From Diplocloster agilis (GTDB lineage: Bacteria > Bacillota > Clostridia > Lachnospirales > Lachnospiraceae), in the NCBI RefSeq assembly GCF_019042275.1, contig NZ_JAHQCW010000026.1, positions 1 to 64,000 on the forward strand: DNA of 64,000 nucleotides. Direction: 5' to 3'. The notes under the pieces were generated by a model that worked only from the letters and a program-made list of their open reading frames with translations, was not told the DNA's origin and made no database searches. Made by a program: the position numbers and the translations under genes. Below are positions 6,734 to 14,455 of the stretch, one piece after another (position 1 is the stretch's first letter; every line of letters starts with the position of its first letter).

Positions 6734-8990
6734 AGTTAATCCTCGTCACGAATTCTTTCTGGAATTCCCGGTCCATCACCACAAAGTGGGCGCTGTAGCC
6801 GGTCACCTTGACCACGATATCCGAATATTCGGGATTTGTCGGATCATCGATGGCTTTCTTTAACTGATCCAGGTCGATGACATTAAAATTGATCTGGACT
6901 CCGCCGTTCTTCATGTAGGCCCTGGAGAATTTCTCGATATAACTCCCCTTCTGCTCCTTCCCGTCGAAAAACTTGGGCTGCAGTTCAATCTGCAGGGAAC
7001 CTCCCTGATATTTGCGGAAGGGTACCTTCAGCAGGGACTTTGCGGTAGCCGTTATACCGTTATGATTGCGTCCATGCATCGGGTTACAGCCATGGGCGAT
7101 CGGTTCTTCCGCCAGACGGCCGTCAGGGGTCGCGCCGATGATGGGGCCTGCGTAGGTGTGTCCCATATACTGGAACAGAGACGCCCGGAAATGGAAGCCT
7201 TTGATGTTGTGCTGACGCTCCAGGGTTTCCCGTATATTCGTGGCCACCCGCTGATAGATCTCATCTACGTGATCCTCGTCATTGCCGAACTTCTCCTGCT
7301 TGAGCATGATCTGGCGGAATATCTCCTGGCCCTTCCAGTTGTTGGCTATCGCCTCGTTTAACTGGGCCATCGTATAGAGTTTATCCTCGAAAATCACCTT
7401 TTTTATGGCATAGATGGAGTCCACCACATTGGGAACCGCCAGCACGTTGACCGAAGTATAAGCATTGCGGGCCCCTCCGATGTCTGTAATATCCAGTCCT
7501 TTGTCTATCGTGTCCTTCATGCACAGGGTGGTTACCATCTCCGGCCATACCCTGGCCTGCCATTTATAGACCCGGTTCTTGAATTCCGCCAGCGCCTCCG
7601 CCGTCCGTTCCACTTCCTCCTCGTAGATGGAGAAGAAGGTTTCGAATTCGCCGCATGCTTCCTCCTCGGCTCTTTTCATCGCCCGCTGCATGGGCGCAGT
7701 CAGCACAAAGGAATTCAGATCATGATCGCTGTATTCACTACCCACGGAGCAATACCACTGGCATCCGCTGTAGGACACATTCCAGGCATCCTCATACCGG
7801 TAACCGCTGTACAGCTCCGAGTCTCTTAGCACGTCATAGTTCACAAGCGTGGGCACTCCGCAGCCATGCCGTGTCACCACATCGCAGGCATAATGGTAAT
7901 AGCTCTCGTCCATATCCGGGTGCCACATAACCCCCAGATGGTTATAACCGCCCACCATATCATAGGCCTCAAGCCCCAGCCAGCTGATTTCGTTGGTGGC
8001 ATCCTTGCCCTTGATATCTCTGCCCCCGAAGGAAAAATAGTTGCCGCCGTATTTTAAATACAGCTCCGCTAAAAGCTCCCTGGCCTCTTCCCTGGTGATG
8101 ATCCCTTTCTCCAGATCCTTCCGGTAAAAATCGATCAGCAGCTGATCCAGTCGTCCATAGCCGTTGCCATGGCCGTTGATCCTCTCCACCACCTCATAGA
8201 CCTGAATCCACTGGACCGCCTGTTCAAAGGTCTTCGGCTTGCCGGATGCAATCTGGCGCATATTGGCGGCCACTTCCAGATAAAGCTTTTTCTGCTGCGG
8301 TTCGCTCTCCTCCGCGGCCAGTTTCTCCGCCTGATCGGCGTGGCGTCCGATAAAACGCATGATCGCCTCCACTACCATCACTTGGGCATTCAGATACTCC
8401 ACACGGGTTTCGTTGCCGTACGTCTTCCATTTTTCCAGACTGGCTTTTACGTCTTTTAGAAGTCCGGCCCAGCCTTTTTTCAAGCCGATGCTTAAGTCCG
8501 GACAGGTGTGCGCCAGGCTCGTGCCACCGGCTCCCAGCTGGCGCAGCTCAAAGCCCAGTTCCGTAACCTCCTCCGGATAGACGAATTTTCTTGCCTCATC
8601 CAGCTGCCAGTGGAATTCGGACACGATTCTCTCATCGGGATATACCTCCGCCGGACTGTGATCCAGAAAAAAAGCGTAGTCCCTGGCCCAGTTCGTTACC
8701 GAATACTCAAATCCGTCCACCTTCGACGGCATCTCATCTGCATAAGGAAACGGCACTCCCGTATCTACCCGGCAGTTGTGGTCTCCCAGGTTGATCCTCT
8801 CATCATCTGACAGGGCCATCTCCCCGGTTGCCGGCGAAAAGCCCGCACTGTGCCCTGACCAGTGATATACGAGGAACTCCGGGTTGTCTACATATACATT
8901 CCTTTTCCCGCTCTTGGAAAGGTCCGTACTTCTCTTCCAGAGCCTTTCCACCCGTTCACTGACCTGAAACGCGGATTTATTTTCCAACAT
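6720..8990 (-). CDS. Glycyl radical enzyme of unknown specificity, atypical active site
   Basis: 756-residue member of the pyruvate formate-lyase/dehydratase superfamily. The C-terminal radical motif VKVTGYSAHF places the radical at Gly731, and the family segments GATPDGRLAEEP and GGVQINFNVID are intact. The thiyl cysteine should be Cys410 in SYSGCQWYC; a second cysteine, Cys414, follows. The usual GCVE of dehydratases, choline lyase and C-S lyases, where Glu acts as general base, is absent. It is not a pyruvate formate-lyase, which has adjacent cysteines. The operon begins with a sugar-type ABC importer, so the substrate is probably a small polar compound brought in from outside. Start follows AAGGAGG. 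I do not recognise the reaction; family and radical chemistry are certain, substrate is not. Confidence 0.9.
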   Translation of the reverse strand: MLENKSAFQVSERVERLWKRSTDLSKSGKRNVYVDNPEFLVYHWSGHSAGFSPATGEMALSDDERINLGDHNCRVDTGVPFPYADEMPSKVDGFEYSVTNWARDYAFFLDHSPAEVYPDERIVSEFHWQLDEARKFVYPEEVTELGFELRQLGAGGTSLAHTCPDLSIGLKKGWAGLLKDVKASLEKWKTYGNETRVEYLNAQVMVVEAIMRFIGRHADQAEKLAAEESEPQQKKLYLEVAANMRQIASGKPKTFEQAVQWIQVYEVVERINGHGNGYGRLDQLLIDFYRKDLEKGIITREEARELLAELYLKYGGNYFSFGGRDIKGKDATNEISWLGLEAYDMVGGYNHLGVMWHPDMDESYYHYACDVVTRHGCGVPTLVNYDVLRDSELYSGYRYEDAWNVSYSGCQWYCSVGSEYSDHDLNSFVLTAPMQRAMKRAEEEACGEFETFFSIYEEEVERTAEALAEFKNRVYKWQARVWPEMVTTLCMKDTIDKGLDITDIGGARNAYTSVNVLAVPNVVDSIYAIKKVIFEDKLYTMAQLNEAIANNWKGQEIFRQIMLKQEKFGNDEDHVDEIYQRVATNIRETLERQHNIKGFHFRASLFQYMGHTYAGPIIGATPDGRLAEEPIAHGCNPMHGRNHNGITATAKSLLKVPFRKYQGGSLQIELQPKFFDGKEQKGSYIEKFSRAYMKNGGVQINFNVIDLDQLKKAIDDPTNPEYSDIVVKVTGYSAHFVVMDREFQKEFVTRINYEAI

Positions 8991-9023
8991 GTCTAATATC
9001 CTCCTTATTCTGTCATTCTGTTC

Positions 9024-9989
9024 TCAAGACTGTCTCAGTCTCCGGATGCAATCCATGGCAACCGCTATGATAATAACGGAGCCGATCACCACCATCTGGA
9101 GATAGGAAGAGACTCCCAGCAGGTTCATCCCGTTTCGGATGCACTGCATAACCAGGACTCCGATCAGAGTTCCCCATATATTTCCTTTCCCGCCGGCCAT
9201 GGATATTCCGCCGATGGCGGCCGCCGCGATCGCGTCCGTCTCATACCCGGAAGCTACCAGCCCGGAGGTTCCGTTCATTCTGCCGGCGATAATAATACCG
9301 GCGATGGCGCAGAGTACGCCGCTTAACGTATAGATACCACATTTGATCATTTTCACTTTGATTCCGGACAGGCGGGAGGCAACTACATTTCCGCCGATGG
9401 AATAGGTATACAGTCCGAATTTCGTGTGTTTAAAGATGAACCAGGAGATCAGATAGAGTAAAAACACGGTAATAACGGCAATCGGAATGATCCCGATATA
9501 TTTTTGCCCGAGAAAATTAATGCTGTCCGGCAGGCCGTAGATCGCCTGCGCATTGGTCCACTCATAGGCCAGCCCCCGGAAGATAGTCATGGTACCTAAC
9601 GTCACTACAAACGGCGGCATATCTAAAAGAGAGATCAGCAGGCCGTTTATGAGGCCGCACAGGCAGCCGATCAGCAGGCACGCCAGAATCCCCAGCGCTC
9701 CGTTTAATCCTCTGTTCACTACCAGTTCGCCCATCATAGCGGAAGAAAGGGCCACGATAGCGCCGACAGACAGATCGATACCGCCGGAAATGATAACAAA
9801 CGTCTCACAGATCGCCAGGACGCCGATGACCGACGCCTGTAAGCAGATGTTAATCAGATTCTTGGCGGAAAAGAAGTTTTCCGATACGATACTCAAAATA
9901 AGGATCATAATCAGCAGACCCGCGCCGGCCGTCAGCTGACTGGAATTGTTATGTATGAACGTATTGACCTTATCATTCTTGATCTTCAT
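9024..9989 (-). CDS. Sugar-type ABC importer permease (RbsC-like)
   Basis: 321-residue polytopic membrane protein of the ribose/xylose (CUT2) importer permease family with about eight to ten hydrophobic segments; conserved stretches include GGIDLSVGAIVALSS and GGNVVASRLSGI. The start at 9989 is preferred over an upstream in-frame codon because AGGAGG lies seven bases before it and it begins one base after the stop of the ATPase gene. The binding protein, ATPase and permease together form a complete importer. It is followed by the glycyl radical enzyme gene after 33 bp, which ties transport to that enzyme. Confidence 0.93.
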   Translation of the reverse strand: MKIKNDKVNTFIHNNSSQLTAGAGLLIMILILSIVSENFFSAKNLINICLQASVIGVLAICETFVIISGGIDLSVGAIVALSSAMMGELVVNRGLNGALGILACLLIGCLCGLINGLLISLLDMPPFVVTLGTMTIFRGLAYEWTNAQAIYGLPDSINFLGQKYIGIIPIAVITVFLLYLISWFIFKHTKFGLYTYSIGGNVVASRLSGIKVKMIKCGIYTLSGVLCAIAGIIIAGRMNGTSGLVASGYETDAIAAAAIGGISMAGGKGNIWGTLIGVLVMQCIRNGMNLLGVSSYLQMVVIGSVIIIAVAMDCIRRLRQS

Positions 9990-9990
9990 T

Positions 9991-11493
9991 TCAAATCCCT
10001 CCTGATGCCAGGCGCAGCACTTTTTCCTGGCTGGCTTCTTCATGGCTTAATTCACCGGTGATTCTTCCCTCGTGCATCACCAGTATTCTGTCCGACATGG
10101 CAAGCAGCTCCGGCAGCTCGGATGAAATCATAATGATTCCGACGCCCCGGGAGATCAACTGGTTCATGAGCTGATACACCTCGACCTTGGCTCCCACATC
10201 GATGCCGCGGGTCGGCTCGTCAAAGATTACGATACGGGAATCCGACGCCAGCCATTTGGCCAGCACGACCTTCTGCTGGTTTCCGCCGCTTAGATTTCCC
10301 ACCATCTGATTGATGGATGGGGTCACGATTCGCAGGTTATCCTTTAACCCCTCCGGAATTGACGTCCGCTTTCTGCGTCCAATCACTCCGCATCTGCTGA
10401 TCTTATCCACACTGGCCATGATAATATTATCCTTTATCGACATGCCCAGATTCAGCCCTTCTACCTTCCGGTCTTCCGGCGCGAGTCCGATTCCCAGGCG
10501 GATGGCGTCCTTGGGCTGGCGTATCAGCGCCTTTTTTCCGAACACGGTGATCTCCCCGCTGTCGATGGGATCTGCTCCAAAGATCGCCTTTACGGCCTCT
10601 GTTCGCCCGGCGCCCACTAATCCGCCGATTCCCAGGATCTCTCCCGCATGAAGAGTCAGGTTTATATCCTTTAATACATTTTTCCGGTTCAGATGTTCCA
10701 CCCGGAGAATCTCTTCACCGATGGCAACATTTATTTTGGGAAATTTGTTGGTGATCTCACGCCCAACCATCAGTTTGACCAGATAGTCGGTATCTAACTT
10801 TCCTTTCTCCACCTGGATGGTATCCACATAAGCCCCGTCACGCATGACGGTTACCCGGTCCCCGATCCGGTTGATCTCTTCCAGCCGGTGGGAGATAAAT
10901 ATAATGGCAACGCCGCGCTTCGTCAGCGTCTCCACCACCTGGAACAGACGGTCGATCTCCTGGTTCGTGAGCACGGCCGTCGGTTCATCCAGGATCAAAA
11001 TCTTACAATCCGTAGCAATCGCCTTGGCGATCTCCACCATCTGCTGGGCGGCAACTCCCAAGTTTTTGATCGGTATCCTGGGATTTAACTTGGCTCCGAT
11101 CGTCTCCAGGTATTCTTCACTCTTCCGGTACATCTCCCGGCTGTTCAGCTTGATAGTCTTCCCCACCATCAGCTCTTTGCCTAGGAAAATATTCTTAGCC
11201 GCGTCCAGTTCGGGAATCAGATTGAATTCCTGGTAGACGGCGCTGATCCCCAGCTTCTGCGCGTGCAGAGGGCTGTCGAACCGGACCGGCTTGCCTTCCA
11301 GAAAGATCTCTCCCTCATCCGGGATATACGCGCCGGTAATCGTCTTGATCAATGTGGATTTCCCCGCCCCGTTTTCACCCAGCAGCACATGCACTTCTCC
11401 CCTGTGCAGGGTGAGCTGAACCTTATCAAGGGCCAGAACTCCGGGAAATCTTTTGGTTATGTTCTTCATTTCTAATACAACCGCATCGTTCAT
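9991..11493 (-). CDS. Sugar-type ABC importer ATPase (RbsA-like, two nucleotide-binding domains)
   Basis: About 500-residue tandem ATPase of the ribose importer type. The first half has Walker A GENGAGKST and Walker B LILDEPTAV; the second half has the degenerate P-loop GLVGAGRTE characteristic of the second domain in this family, signature LSGGNQQK and Walker B VIFDEPTRG. The ATG at 11493 is preferred to the codon 12 residues upstream because GGTGGG precedes it and homologues begin at this point. It energises import by the RbsC-like permease. A strong hairpin lies between this gene and the binding-protein gene upstream. Confidence 0.93.
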   Translation of the reverse strand: MNDAVVLEMKNITKRFPGVLALDKVQLTLHRGEVHVLLGENGAGKSTLIKTITGAYIPDEGEIFLEGKPVRFDSPLHAQKLGISAVYQEFNLIPELDAAKNIFLGKELMVGKTIKLNSREMYRKSEEYLETIGAKLNPRIPIKNLGVAAQQMVEIAKAIATDCKILILDEPTAVLTNQEIDRLFQVVETLTKRGVAIIFISHRLEEINRIGDRVTVMRDGAYVDTIQVEKGKLDTDYLVKLMVGREITNKFPKINVAIGEEILRVEHLNRKNVLKDINLTLHAGEILGIGGLVGAGRTEAVKAIFGADPIDSGEITVFGKKALIRQPKDAIRLGIGLAPEDRKVEGLNLGMSIKDNIIMASVDKISRCGVIGRRKRTSIPEGLKDNLRIVTPSINQMVGNLSGGNQQKVVLAKWLASDSRIVIFDEPTRGIDVGAKVEVYQLMNQLISRGVGIIMISSELPELLAMSDRILVMHEGRITGELSHEEASQEKVLRLASGGI

Positions 11494-11515
11494 CGTCCCA
11501 CCGTCCTGATTTTTT

Positions 11516-11552
11516 TGAAAAATTTGCACCCTGTTTTACCAGGGTGCAAATT
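11516..11552 (-). terminator. Intra-operon terminator-like hairpin between binding protein and ATPase genes
   Basis: A perfect 13-bp inverted repeat (11521-11533 and 11540-11552) with a 6-nt loop; on the minus strand it runs into a T-rich stretch. It lies after the binding-protein stop codon and before the ATPase start. Such a hairpin would lower downstream expression or protect the upstream message, giving excess binding protein, which is usual for importers. Confidence 0.75.
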
Positions 11553-11570
11553 GACACAAATGTATCAACC

Positions 11571-12608
11571 CTATTTACTGTAGTTCGTTTCTTTATACTC
11601 GGCGGCATTTTCCCCCGTCACGACCTGATAACCGGAATCGTTAAAAGCTTCTACGGTCTCTCCGCTCAGTGCTTTGACCGCGGTCTGTACAGCCAGGCTT
11701 CCCATATTGGAAGGATTCTGGGCTACAGAACCCTGGAAAATAGGATCTTCGGCGATCATCAGATCACAGGACTGCTCAAATGCGTCGTGTCCCACAATCA
11801 TGACATCCTCTCTGCCCGCAGATTTACATGCCTGATAAGCTGCCAGCGCTCCTCCGTCCCATGCGGCAAAGATGGCATTGAATTCCACATTTCCGTTGAT
11901 AAGGTCCTCCACTCCTTTCAGAGCGGTGTCATCCACCCAGTCCGCGGCAATCGAGCTGACCACTTCCGCGTTAGGCGCTTTTTCCTTCAGTGTATCCACA
12001 AACCCGTTTTTCCGGTCTTTTCCGGTTCCCTGAGCCACAACGCCATCGATCGTTACCACCTTCGCGTCGTCTCCCAGCTTTTCCGCGATATAGGCGGCAG
12101 CTGCGCCTGCGGAAGCCTTATTATCCGTGGCAACCAGGGCGGTGATATCGACGCCGGTCACTCCGTTGTCCACTGCGATCACCGGCTTGCCGGCGTCGAT
12201 GAATTTCTGTACGGCCGGGGCTACACCCACATCGTCACAGGGAGCCACAATCAGCGCATCCACATCCTGGGTCAGGAAATCTTCGATTACGGAAATCTGT
12301 CCGGCTACGTCATTTTCCTTGGCCGGCCCAATTTCCTTTACCGTAACCTGGGCATCCGCCGCCGCACTTTGGATCGCGTCATTTAACTGAACCCAGAACG
12401 GCGTCGTGGATGATTTGGAAGCGTAACCGATCACATAGCCTCCTCCGTCTTTCCCTGTATCTTTCTCAGCAGAATCCGACTCGGCGGCAGGCGCGGAAGT
12501 ATTCTGATCAGAGGTTGCAGTTTCTGCACTTTCGTTTTTAGAAGAACATCCCGTTATTACAGTTGCACATAAAGACACCATACAAATCACGCTTAATAAC
12601 TTTCTCAT
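11571..12608 (-). CDS. Periplasmic-type sugar-binding lipoprotein (RbsB-like)
   Basis: 345-residue substrate-binding lipoprotein. A signal peptide with lipobox VITGC places the acylated cysteine at residue 21; a Ser/Ala/Glu-rich linker to about residue 55 follows, then a type 1 periplasmic-binding fold (IGYASKSSTTPFWVQL start, IVAPCDDVGV, IAVDNGVTGVDI, VGHDAFEQ). It delivers ligand to the adjacent permease/ATPase. RbsB-type proteins bind pentoses, hexoses, inositol, autoinducer-2 or related polyols; the ligand cannot be set from sequence. First gene of the importer-GRE operon. Confidence 0.92.
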   Translation of the reverse strand: MRKLLSVICMVSLCATVITGCSSKNESAETATSDQNTSAPAAESDSAEKDTGKDGGGYVIGYASKSSTTPFWVQLNDAIQSAAADAQVTVKEIGPAKENDVAGQISVIEDFLTQDVDALIVAPCDDVGVAPAVQKFIDAGKPVIAVDNGVTGVDITALVATDNKASAGAAAAYIAEKLGDDAKVVTIDGVVAQGTGKDRKNGFVDTLKEKAPNAEVVSSIAADWVDDTALKGVEDLINGNVEFNAIFAAWDGGALAAYQACKSAGREDVMIVGHDAFEQSCDLMIAEDPIFQGSVAQNPSNMGSLAVQTAVKALSGETVEAFNDSGYQVVTGENAAEYKETNYSK

Positions 12609-12757
12609 GCGATAAATCCTCTCTTTCTTCTCCTACACATATTTGTTTGTAAATCACTGATTCCCAAGCTGTTATTAAGTAACTTGCACAATTGTTTTTA
12701 GGCGCCCTTTGTTTTTTATTGTGTTTCTCACTTAATCTGCTTTCTTAATGTACTCAC

Positions 12758-12786
12758 ATAATAGCATTTATAACAAAGGGAAACAA
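12758..12786 (-). promoter_or_regulatory. Candidate promoter of the importer-GRE operon
   Basis: Minus-strand -10 TATTAT (12758-12763), 17-bp spacer and a weak -35 TTGTTT (12781-12786). The weak -35 would suit activation by the AraC-family regulator encoded just upstream. It implies an approximately 145-nt untranslated leader. Confidence 0.4.
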
Positions 12787-12801
12787 CATATGATTGTGAC
12801 T

Positions 12802-13554
12802 TCATGGTTGCTCAATGTGACTTTTTCTATAATTTGACGGCGTCGTTTCCATATATTTTTTGAAAGCCCGCGCAAAAGCCTTCTCGTCCGTATATCCGCC
12901 CACAATACTGGCCTGATACACAGTCGCGCCATTCGCCAGAGCCTTGGACGCCTCGCTCATCTTCTTGGCCAGGATATAGCGGTTCGGCGACATTTTAAAG
13001 ATAGACTTAAACTTTCTGGAAAAATACGACCGTTCCATCCCCGCCTGATCCGCCAGCTGGCTGACCGTCAGCTCCTCCCCGATATGCGTGTCGATATACT
13101 CGATCACGCTCTTCATACGGCGGCTGTTGGTCTTACGCAGGGGCAGCACCTCATTTAGCATAGTGAGAAAAATATCAAACAGACGGACGATCTCGTTTTG
13201 ATACTCCGGCTGTCCCGTCAGATAATGGATGCTCTTCAAAAGGCTGTACATCACCGTATCCTTCTCGATTTTCACCACTCCAAAATCCGTATAAAAGTCC
13301 ATCTTGATTTCCACGTGGAACCACAAAACCTCTAAAGGATTCTCCTTATTCTGCCACAGCGTATACGGATTCATCAGGGGAAAGATATAGAAATACCCTT
13401 TTTTCAGCCTGATATTGCGCTCCCCCTTCCGCAGATAAGCTTCCCCTCCGCATATATAATACATGCGGTAAAACAAAGCGCTCTCGTCGGTCATCCCCCA
13501 GGTATCCGGACAGATCGTATAATCATTTAATAACAGATTAAATTCATAGTTCAT
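12802..13554 (-). CDS. AraC-family transcriptional regulator
   Basis: 250-residue regulator with an N-terminal cupin-like sensing domain (residues about 1-140, including RKGERNIRLKKGYFYIFPL) and a C-terminal double helix-turn-helix domain (about 150-245; ELTVSQLADQAGMERSYFSRKFK and GYTDEKAFARAFKKYMETTPSNYR). It lies directly upstream of, and in the same orientation as, the importer-GRE operon with 193 bp between, and is the obvious candidate regulator, probably sensing the imported substrate. The target assignment is inference from position. Confidence 0.9.
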   Translation of the reverse strand: MNYEFNLLLNDYTICPDTWGMTDESALFYRMYYICGGEAYLRKGERNIRLKKGYFYIFPLMNPYTLWQNKENPLEVLWFHVEIKMDFYTDFGVVKIEKDTVMYSLLKSIHYLTGQPEYQNEIVRLFDIFLTMLNEVLPLRKTNSRRMKSVIEYIDTHIGEELTVSQLADQAGMERSYFSRKFKSIFKMSPNRYILAKKMSEASKALANGATVYQASIVGGYTDEKAFARAFKKYMETTPSNYRKSHIEQP

Positions 13555-13702
13555 AAAATCCCTCCCACCACAACATCTTCTAATTTTGATTATACAAAAT
13601 TCAACAGTAAATTACACGCACAGAAAATAGAAAACTTGCCTGCAGGCAATTGTTCTGCCCGCCCGGGGAGACACAAACGAATTCGGCTGTCCGGAGCATC
13701 CC

Positions 13703-13740
13703 GGCCCTTAAGCAGCGGGCATACCCAACCCCGGGGAAGA
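13703..13740. repeat. Relic resembling the tail of the window-start element
   Basis: The stretch AAGCAGCGGGCAT followed by CC-GGGGAAGA matches 161-200 at roughly four bases in five. It closes a hairpin with arms TGCCCGC (13656-13662) and GCGGGCA (13715-13721). A perfect 14-bp palindrome TTGCCTGCAGGCAA sits just before at 13636-13649. No coding role is visible. Confidence 0.45.
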
Positions 13741-13785
13741 ACCATTGTCACTTCCTCGTAGCTTTACATATACTATAGGGATATT

Positions 13786-14304
13786 ATGAAAAAGGTAACT
13801 TATCGTATGGATGATTTTTTTGAATTCCTCTCTTTTGAAGGAACCGTAATCAGTGTCGCCAACGCAGACGAACAGTGCTGTACCCAGCGCATCACCGTCC
13901 GAAACGACGACAACAGCGTAGTAAACTTTATCGCCACTCCCAATACTTATTTCGTAGATCATATCCAGGTGAATCCGGGCATGAGAGTCACCGGCTGGTA
14001 TTCAGCCAACGCCCCCGCCCCTCTGATCTATCCGCCCCAGTACACTGCCATAGCCATGGCCGAATCCCTCTCCTGGCGCAGTGTGAAAATCGACCGTTTC
14101 GATGACAATCTGATCAGTTATGACGGAACGCTCCGGCTGATCCTCTCTCCCTATACCATCATCGAAACCCAGAACGGCCAGCTCTACTACTGTAAACTGG
14201 CCGGGCATGTTCTGGCCGTCCAGTACACCGCCACTACCCGCAGCATCCCTGCTCAGACGGTCCCCGAGCGGATTACAGTCCTCTGCGTAGACGAACCCCA
14301 ATAA
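13786..14304 (+). CDS. Hypothetical protein, 172 residues
   Basis: I do not recognise a family. The product is soluble, without signal peptide or membrane segment, and is rich in beta-prone stretches (FEGTVISVANA, CCTQRITVRND, NSVVNFIATP, ISYDGTLRLILSP), arranged as what look like two similar halves, each starting with a F/Y-D/E-G-T segment. This would suit two beta-barrel (OB-like) domains, but that is inference. Only a weak AGGGA precedes the ATG. The -10-like TATACT (13769-13774), with TTGTCA 18 bp upstream, is very close to the start codon, so the transcript could be almost leaderless. The opposite-strand reading is less convincing. Confidence 0.6.
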   Translation: MKKVTYRMDDFFEFLSFEGTVISVANADEQCCTQRITVRNDDNSVVNFIATPNTYFVDHIQVNPGMRVTGWYSANAPAPLIYPPQYTAIAMAESLSWRSVKIDRFDDNLISYDGTLRLILSPYTIIETQNGQLYYCKLAGHVLAVQYTATTRSIPAQTVPERITVLCVDEPQ

Positions 14305-14351
14305 ATTACGGGGAGACTGTTCTTCCAAGATACCCTTTCCTGTCATAAAAT

Positions 14352-14445
14352 AAAGAACCCCCTCTTATCGTATTCTCCGTCACATTGTCCAGCCCGCTCG
14401 TCAGCGGATTTGTGACAGATAATATAATAAGAGGGGGAACTCTTT
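14352..14445 (-). terminator. Long hairpin terminator after carB
   Basis: Arms 14358-14384 and 14411-14437 pair at 23 of 27 positions, starting with CCCCCTCTTAT; two of the four differences become G-U pairs in the minus-strand RNA. A nested CCGCT/AGCGG hairpin (14394-14407) caps it. On the minus strand the stem runs into a T-rich tail, consistent with terminating carAB. The stem is much longer than a normal terminator. Confidence 0.7.
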
Positions 14446-14455
14446 ATCTAAGGCT

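Noticed and set aside
13708-13962. 84-residue minus-strand frame overlapping the 172-residue hypothetical gene
   Set aside because: It is antisense to a longer frame with better codon character and spans the repeat relic.
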